DNA of 10,746 nt from Gammaproteobacteria bacterium (GTDB lineage Bacteria > Pseudomonadota > Gammaproteobacteria > BMS3Bbin11). This document shows positions 6,269 through 10,746 of the stretch, in pieces (the stretch's first letter is position 1; every line of letters starts with the position of its first letter). A program made the translations under genes and the position numbers. The notes under the pieces were generated by a model that searched no databases, was not told where the DNA came from, and worked only from the letters and a program-made list of their open reading frames with translations. The DNA is taken from assembly GCA_030636465.1 (NCBI GenBank), contig DAOVWW010000019.1, positions 1-10,746 on the forward strand, written 5' to 3'.

Positions 6269-7744
6269 CTATTTGATCTTTTCCGTCGCCTTAAGCCTCG
6301 CGCCTTCAGCTTTTATCGTTGATTTGAATGCAAGGTAGTATTTCATAATATTAGCGACGTAGTTTACCGGCTCGCTACTGGCGTATCGACGGGTTACATA
6401 CTCCACATTGTGGAACCATTTATTCGGATTTTTACCCAGTGATTTAGCCTTATTTCGCATTTTATTTATTCTGGCCGGACCGGCATTATAGGCCGCCAGG
6501 GTAAATGCCAGTTGTTCTATAGGTGCGATTTTCGGGTCAGAAAAATATCTTTTACGCAGGAACGCCAGGTACTTGGTAGCGGCCTGAATATTCTTATCGG
6601 AAGACTCTTTAACGCCGGTTATTTTAATGTTTTTATCGCCTGCTGTTGAAGGTTTGATTTGCATCACACCTACGGCCCCGTGTGTACTCCTTACATGTTG
6701 ATTCAGTTTAGATTCCTGATAGCCCAGTGCGGTCAGCATGACCCAGTCAATATTGTATTCCTTGCCGTATTTAATGAAGGACTTCTGGTACATATGTAGC
6801 CTTTTCAGGGAACTGTCACTAACCGGGTTGGTAATCCACTTGGTATTCTTATAATAACGGTTGAACAGGATGTTGCCAGTCTTAGTGCCCTGCTTGTACT
6901 TTTTAAGAAATAGATTAAGTTTGTAGAGTATGTCGCTCTCATTTTTTCTGACGGCCCAGGCAATCTGGCTGCCGGTACTAATTGAAGCGCCTGTCTCAGG
7001 AACCATGTCTTCGAGCACCTGTGACCAGATCTTAGCAATATGACTATCAACGACCACGTACTGATAAATCCCGGCATTGACCATTTGCAGCAGGTCTTCA
7101 CTTACCAGGCTTTCATCGGCTTCAACTATATTTATTGCTTGCTTACCTTCTTTTTTCAGCTGGACATTCAGTTGCTTAAGATGAGTGAAATAACTGCTGC
7201 CTTTAACAACATGAACCGTCCTGCCCGTTAAATCTTTTGCAGTCTTGACTTCATCTGCCTGCTTGCTGCGAACAACGACTTCAGAAATATTTTTTCTATA
7301 CGGGCTGCTAAAGGCTATTTTTTTCTTACGCTCAGGTGTGATGGTCATACCCGCAGCAATGATATCGCCTTCACCACTTAATAATGCGGGTATCAACTGG
7401 TCAAAAGGCAGGGTGATAAAGAAGAAATGATATTTTTTGTCTGCACTGAGCCCCTTGTTAAGGTAATTTTCGAATGAGTGCATTAATTCATATTCAAGCC
7501 CAGCCTGTTTACCTTTTACGATGAAATAGTTGGTGGCGTTATAGTTGACCAGAACACGAATGGCACGTTTTCCTGACCTGATGGGATCAACTTTTCTTTT
7601 CGTCAGGATCAGATTAACTTCATCACCCATTTCGACCGGGTTTGCTGCAGCAGGCGTTGGAGCGGCAAAGGCATGATTAGAGGATAAGAGTAGTATCACT
7701 GCAGCGGCAGATGCCGCTGCTAACAGGCGATTCAGTTTAGTCAT
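6269..7744 (-). CDS. MltF-like periplasmic lytic transglycosylase with solute-binding domain
   Basis: Lytic transglycosylases cut peptidoglycan glycan strands, forming 1,6-anhydromuramic ends. The protein has 491 residues from the ATG at 7744: a signal peptide (TKLNRLLAAASAAAVILLLSSNHAFA), an SBP_bac_3 solute-binding-like domain (about 62-286, with LPFDQLIPALLSGEGDIIAAGMTITPERKK), then an SLT domain (about 326-436). GYQESKLN holds the catalytic Glu (Glu344). GAVGVMQIKPS and LAAYNAGPARI are the other SLT signatures. This order and length match E. coli MltF (518 residues), but the sequence is divergent enough that I give no symbol. No lipobox Cys is seen, so it may be soluble. A TTG at 7786 would extend it by 14 residues ahead of the signal peptide, which is less likely. 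It follows dsbA by 51 bp, so the two are probably co-transcribed. Confidence 0.92.
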   Translation of the reverse strand: MTKLNRLLAAASAAAVILLLSSNHAFAAPTPAAANPVEMGDEVNLILTKRKVDPIRSGKRAIRVLVNYNATNYFIVKGKQAGLEYELMHSFENYLNKGLSADKKYHFFFITLPFDQLIPALLSGEGDIIAAGMTITPERKKKIAFSSPYRKNISEVVVRSKQADEVKTAKDLTGRTVHVVKGSSYFTHLKQLNVQLKKEGKQAINIVEADESLVSEDLLQMVNAGIYQYVVVDSHIAKIWSQVLEDMVPETGASISTGSQIAWAVRKNESDILYKLNLFLKKYKQGTKTGNILFNRYYKNTKWITNPVSDSSLKRLHMYQKSFIKYGKEYNIDWVMLTALGYQESKLNQHVRSTHGAVGVMQIKPSTAGDKNIKITGVKESSDKNIQAATKYLAFLRKRYFSDPKIAPIEQLAFTLAAYNAGPARINKMRNKAKSLGKNPNKWFHNVEYVTRRYASSEPVNYVANIMKYYLAFKSTIKAEGARLKATEKIK

Positions 7745-7795
7745 GAGATTTAATGAATAATTGAGTTTGATTGTGTAGTTGGACAATGCTCTGAA

Positions 7796-8443
7796 TTATT
7801 TTGTTTCTTCCTGCTTGCGAAGTGCCGCAGCCTTTTCAACGAGATAATTAACCACTTTGAACAATTTCCCTTTGCCTGTATGTGAGGTGGATACCAGGTA
7901 GCGCCCATCAACTATGATAGTTGGAACACCGGTAATGTTATAACGTTTTGTCATGATGCCAGCCTGACGCGAGAGAGAATCTACGCTAAAAGAGTTATAA
8001 GCATCGAGAAACTCTTTTCTGTCTACACCTTGTGTCGCGATAAAGTCGGCGATCTGATCTTTTGTCATCAGCCTTTTTTTCTTCACATGCATTTCATTCA
8101 TCATCGCATGGTGAAGTTTTTCCGTCTGACCCAAAGCTTCAAAAGCATAGTATGCACGGGCATGTGGAATCCAGTTATCGCGAAAAATGCCTGGCATGCG
8201 TAAAAATTCCGCATTGTCGGGAATGCCCTCCTGACGCCATTTGTTTAATGGGGCTTCGAGGTTAAAACAATGCGGGCAGCCGTACCAGAATATCTCACGC
8301 ACTTCTATTTTATCGCCGGTATTAACAGGTAAAGGTTTGTTGTAGGTTGTGTATTCAACACCCTCCTTAAAATCTGCCGCCATTAAGCTAACAGGGAACA
8401 GACATAACACGAGTAGTAAAAAGGGCGGTTTTATTTGTTTCAT
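7796..8443 (-). CDS. dsbA: Thiol:disulfide interchange protein DsbA, periplasmic oxidase
   Basis: DsbA introduces disulfide bonds into proteins as they reach the periplasm and is normally re-oxidised by DsbB, which is not in this window. The 215 residues begin with a signal peptide (KQIKPPFLLLVLCLFPVSLMA, cleavage near Ala22). The active site is WYGCPHC with Cys56-Pro-His-Cys59. The cis-proline loop is GVPTI with Pro174, and between them is a helical insert (about 85-150), as in the family. CPHC is the redox signature of DsbA rather than DsbC or DsbG. An AAGGA ribosome site (8455-8451) lies 7 nt upstream of the ATG. The gene sits between a repeat element and the transglycosylase. A promoter is expected in 8444-8491, but no clear consensus is seen there. 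Confidence 0.95.
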   Translation of the reverse strand: MKQIKPPFLLLVLCLFPVSLMAADFKEGVEYTTYNKPLPVNTGDKIEVREIFWYGCPHCFNLEAPLNKWRQEGIPDNAEFLRMPGIFRDNWIPHARAYYAFEALGQTEKLHHAMMNEMHVKKKRLMTKDQIADFIATQGVDRKEFLDAYNSFSVDSLSRQAGIMTKRYNITGVPTIIVDGRYLVSTSHTGKGKLFKVVNYLVEKAAALRKQEETK

Positions 8444-8491
8444 ACTATTTTCCTTGATTCATATTTTTGATCTTAAAGTTTAGGGAACCCC

Positions 8492-8587
8492 TGATTAAAT
8501 CGTCATTGCGAGGAGCAAAGCGACGTGGCAATCTCAAAGTGGTTGATTATACTGCATGAGATTGCCTCGCTGTGACGGGATTAATCA
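8492..8587. repeat. 96-bp inverted-repeat element (GTCATTGCGAGG type) between mpl and dsbA
   Basis: The ends are TGATTAA (8492-8498) and TTAATCA (8581-8587), a perfect 7-bp inverted repeat. Just inside are CGTCATTGCGAGG on the left and, read backwards, CGTCACAGCGAGG on the right. The core has a perfect 10-bp stem, GGCAATCTCA (8527-8536) with TGAGATTGCC (8557-8566), around a 20-nt loop. The left half matches, from memory, a short repeat (GTCATTGCGAGGAGC...GCAATCTC) scattered through the genomes of many unrelated bacteria. It ends 3 bp from the mpl stop codon, so it lies in the mpl 3' untranslated region and upstream of dsbA, where it could fold in RNA. No transposase is encoded. Confidence 0.75.
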
Positions 8588-8589
8588 AT

Positions 8590-9966
8590 TCAATGTTTAG
8601 AGTATTTTTTCTCCAGCCCCGCTAGCAGTTTGTTATGTATACCAGAAAAACCACCATTACTCATGACCAGCAGGTTGTCGCCAGGCTGGCTTTGTTCTAG
8701 TGCTTCATTGAGTAACGAATTAAAGTCCGTATAGGTAGAAATTTCCTGTGCATGGTTATTTTTAAGGTCGGAAACACTCCATTCACTATTTTCCGGTTGA
8801 TAAATTAAAACGCTGTCGGCGAGTCGCAGGGATTCTAATAATGTATTTTTGTGTACACCCATTTTCATCGTATTTGAGCGAGGCTCGAGGATGGCAATAA
8901 TTTTTTCATTACCGCAGTGTTTACGTAATCCTTCCAGGGTAGTATAAATCGCAGTCGGATGATGTGCGAAATCGTCATAGACAGTGACATTATTAATTGT
9001 GCCCCTGACTTCCATGCGTCTTTTGACATTTATAAATTGATTTAGTGCCTCAATAGCACTTTCAGCTGAAATGCCCACGTGCGCAGCCGCGGCAACGGCT
9101 GCCAGAGCATTAGCTGCATTGTGTGAGCCCATCAATGGCCAGTCCACTATTCCTGCTGATTTATTATTGAATACTATTTTAAATTGAGAATAGTCCTGTT
9201 TCAGGCTTTCAATCTGCCACTCAGTATTTTTGTTTTCGGTAATACTGAAATGGCAACTTTCTGACCAGCAGCCCATGTCGATAACATCCTGCAGGTTTTT
9301 CTCATCAGCGTTAATGACCAGCTGGCCAGCACCCGGAACGGTACGGACAAGAAAATGAAATTGTTGTTTAATGGCATCCAGATCAGCAAAAATATCTGCG
9401 TGGTCAAATTCTAGATTGTTCAATATCAATGTCTGGGGGTGATAGTGGATAAACTTTGATCGTTTATCAAAAAATGCCGTGTCATATTCATCGGCTTCAA
9501 TGACAAAATACTTTCTGCCGCCAGCACGGGCAGAAATACCAAAATTCTGCGGTATACCACCAATAAGAAATCCCGGTTCAAGGCCGGAATACTCCAGTAT
9601 CCAGGCCAGCATGCTGCTGGTGGTGGTCTTGCCGTGGGTGCCGGCGACAGCAAGCACATGCTGCCCCTGCAAAAAGTTTTCTGATAACCATTGTGGTCCT
9701 GAGACATACTTAATGCCTTTGTTCAGTACCGCTTCTACTTCCGGGTTTCCCCGTGACAGGGCGTTGCCGATGACGACAATATCCGGTTCTGGCTCAAGAT
9801 TGGCCACATCATATTGGTTCACCTTAATGCCCAGTTGTTCAAGCTGGGTACTCATAGGCGGATAAATGTTCGTATCAGACCCTGTTACCCTTATACCCAT
9901 TTCTCTGGCAAGCCCGGCAATACCACCCATAAATGTTCCGCAGATTCCGAGGATGTGAATATGCAT
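8590..9966 (-). CDS. mpl: UDP-N-acetylmuramate:L-alanyl-gamma-D-glutamyl-meso-diaminopimelate ligase
   Basis: Mpl joins the tripeptide released from old peptidoglycan back onto UDP-MurNAc with ATP, a murein-recycling shortcut in the cytoplasm. The 458 residues match the usual length near 455-460. The N-terminal Rossmann-like part begins MHIHILGICGTFMGG (a MurC would differ here). The P-loop is GTHGKTTT at 109-116. EADEYDTAFFDKRSKF (157-172) and NNLEFDHADIF (183-193) line the active site. GSHNAANALAA (280-290), DDFAHHPTA (331-339) and EPRSNTMK (361-368) mark the central and C-terminal domains. The recycling role fits the transglycosylase encoded further along this strand, though that link is only thematic. 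It starts 5 bp after the upstream membrane-protein gene with no ribosome site of its own, so translational coupling is likely. Confidence 0.96.
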   Translation of the reverse strand: MHIHILGICGTFMGGIAGLAREMGIRVTGSDTNIYPPMSTQLEQLGIKVNQYDVANLEPEPDIVVIGNALSRGNPEVEAVLNKGIKYVSGPQWLSENFLQGQHVLAVAGTHGKTTTSSMLAWILEYSGLEPGFLIGGIPQNFGISARAGGRKYFVIEADEYDTAFFDKRSKFIHYHPQTLILNNLEFDHADIFADLDAIKQQFHFLVRTVPGAGQLVINADEKNLQDVIDMGCWSESCHFSITENKNTEWQIESLKQDYSQFKIVFNNKSAGIVDWPLMGSHNAANALAAVAAAAHVGISAESAIEALNQFINVKRRMEVRGTINNVTVYDDFAHHPTAIYTTLEGLRKHCGNEKIIAILEPRSNTMKMGVHKNTLLESLRLADSVLIYQPENSEWSVSDLKNNHAQEISTYTDFNSLLNEALEQSQPGDNLLVMSNGGFSGIHNKLLAGLEKKYSKH

Positions 9967-9971
9967 GGAGT

Positions 9972-10508
9972 TTATTTGGCCAGATTCTGTTGCAGTTCGG
10001 CTGAGAACAGCGTCAGCATGCTCATGCCCACAATCATTTGCGTAATAATGCTCATGAGGATAGCTTTTCCTCGACTTGATTCCAGGGCATTTTTGTAAAT
10101 GTGTACCATGACAACAAAAGACCAGACCGCCAGACCAATGACGGCAAGCAAGGGTATTGTGGCCTGTTGTTGAGCTTCTTCAGTTAAAGATAGTAACCAG
10201 CTGCGAAATGGCCAGACGAATAGCTGAATTATCACGCTACTGCCATAGAAGGCGGTCAATGTCTGCACAGCTCGTGAAGCTTTCTGATTTAAACTAAGGA
10301 TAAACCAGACTACCACGGTCAATATTGCGACCTGGGTTAGTGCAAATATCAGGCGTTCACTGAAGCCGCTATTGAACTGGTCCCCGAGAACAGCGCTTAC
10401 AATAAGTAAACACGCTGTGATGATTAACAGTCCCTGAGAAGCAGGTAAATCCTGAGGTCCTTTACGCAGGCGAATCAGGTCGATAAAAAGTATTAATAGA
10501 GGGTTCAC
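9972..10508 (-). CDS. Five-helix inner-membrane protein of unknown function next to mpl
   Basis: This 178-residue membrane protein cannot be assigned a function. Its N-terminus (NPLLILFIDLIRLRKGPQDLPAS) resembles a family of uncharacterised gammaproteobacterial membrane proteins I recall with the same RxxxGPQDLPAS stretch. Five hydrophobic segments are visible at about 25-42, 52-73, 80-100, 117-137 and 148-169. A conserved-looking short amphipathic N-terminal helix precedes them, and there is a polar loop at 106-116 (SLTEEAQQQAT). The start is GTG at 10508; no ribosome site is clear and no in-frame ATG precedes it, so the start is moderately sure. The stop lies 5 bp before the mpl start, which makes the two a probable operon. 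A link to cell-wall recycling is suggested only by this position. Confidence 0.82.
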   Translation of the reverse strand: MNPLLILFIDLIRLRKGPQDLPASQGLLIITACLLIVSAVLGDQFNSGFSERLIFALTQVAILTVVVWFILSLNQKASRAVQTLTAFYGSSVIIQLFVWPFRSWLLSLTEEAQQQATIPLLAVIGLAVWSFVVMVHIYKNALESSRGKAILMSIITQMIVGMSMLTLFSAELQQNLAK

Positions 10509-10580
10509 TTATAGTTCACTGTTTTATGTTTTGCTGGTTGGGTTGAAGTGGACGGTCATGAGAGAATGTCCCGTATATTC

Positions 10581-10746
10581 TTAAGGACACCTCTATTTAT
10601 TATGGATAGATCAGATTGCATTCAAAATCACTCATATTAAGGCAAGGATCGCACGTAATAGCTAGCTATTGCGAAGATGCTTAACGCAGAGATGAGTGAT
10701 TTTGGATGTGAGATGAATATTCATGAATAAATAGAGGTGCCCTTAA
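10581..10746. repeat. 166-bp near-symmetric palindrome, MITE-like, at the window edge
   Basis: The outer 20 bases, TTAAGGACACCTCTATTTAT, reappear inverted at the right end (10727-10746) with one mismatch. Further in, CAAAATCACTCAT is repeated inverted (left 10623-10635). The centre is a perfect 14-bp palindrome, AATAGCTAGCTATT (10657-10670), whose midpoint 10663/10664 is exactly the midpoint of the whole element. Compared position by position without gaps, the halves agree at 55 of 83 sites. TTAA at both ends could be a target duplication or part of the element. No protein is encoded, which fits a non-autonomous MITE or a large hairpin repeat. It lies upstream of the membrane-protein gene in an otherwise empty 238-bp stretch. 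Confidence 0.75.

Noticed and set aside
8444..8491. dsbA promoter with TAAGAT as -10 on the minus strand
   Set aside because: The only -35 at 17 bp is TTAATC, too far from consensus to call.
9479..9865. 128-codon open frame on the plus strand inside mpl
   Set aside because: It is antisense to conserved mpl motifs and its translation is unlike any protein I know.
1..10746. Search for CRISPR arrays, tRNA genes, phage, toxin-antitoxin or defence genes
   Set aside because: No spaced direct repeats, cloverleaf-like sequences or protein families of these kinds were seen by eye.

Overview
The window looks like a piece of a gammaproteobacterial chromosome of moderate GC content. The signs are a classical ArgA (amino-acid-kinase fold fused to a GNAT domain), a Na+-pumping oxaloacetate decarboxylase in the order oadG-oadA-oadB, a Mpl murein-recycling ligase, a WYGCPHC-type DsbA, a periplasmic SBP_bac_3 + SLT lytic transglycosylase, and GTAG-type REP-like palindromes. 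The genus cannot be fixed by eye. The sequence starts inside argA and stops exactly at the outer edge of a long palindromic repeat, so it may be a whole contig that broke at a repeat.

Plus strand, 1-6177: the 3' three quarters of argA (arginine biosynthesis), then oadG-oadA-oadB. The three oad products should form the membrane complex that decarboxylates oxaloacetate to pyruvate and exports Na+. Next come three small exported proteins: an unrecognised periplasmic protein (4407-5105), a methionine-rich four-cysteine periplasmic protein (5164-5559) and a SYLF/YSC84-domain protein (5614-6177).

Minus strand, 10508 down to 6269: a five-helix membrane protein of unknown function lies 5 bp from mpl. 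A 96-bp inverted-repeat element follows, and then dsbA and an MltF-like transglycosylase. This side is mostly about the envelope: peptide recycling into peptidoglycan, periplasmic disulfide formation and glycan cleavage. DsbA is a plausible oxidant for the four-cysteine protein on the other strand, but nothing beyond proximity links them.

The two gene blocks converge at about 6177-6269, and the gap between them is filled by a pair of inverted REP-like units. Three different palindromic repeats therefore sit in the three main non-coding gaps (6190-6265, 8492-8587, 10581-10746). I see no tRNA, rRNA, CRISPR, phage, toxin-antitoxin or defence genes, and no convincing undescribed multi-gene system. 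The items most worth checking are the repeats, the Gln in place of an expected metal-ligand His in OadA, the uncertain oadG start, and the two unrecognised exported proteins.
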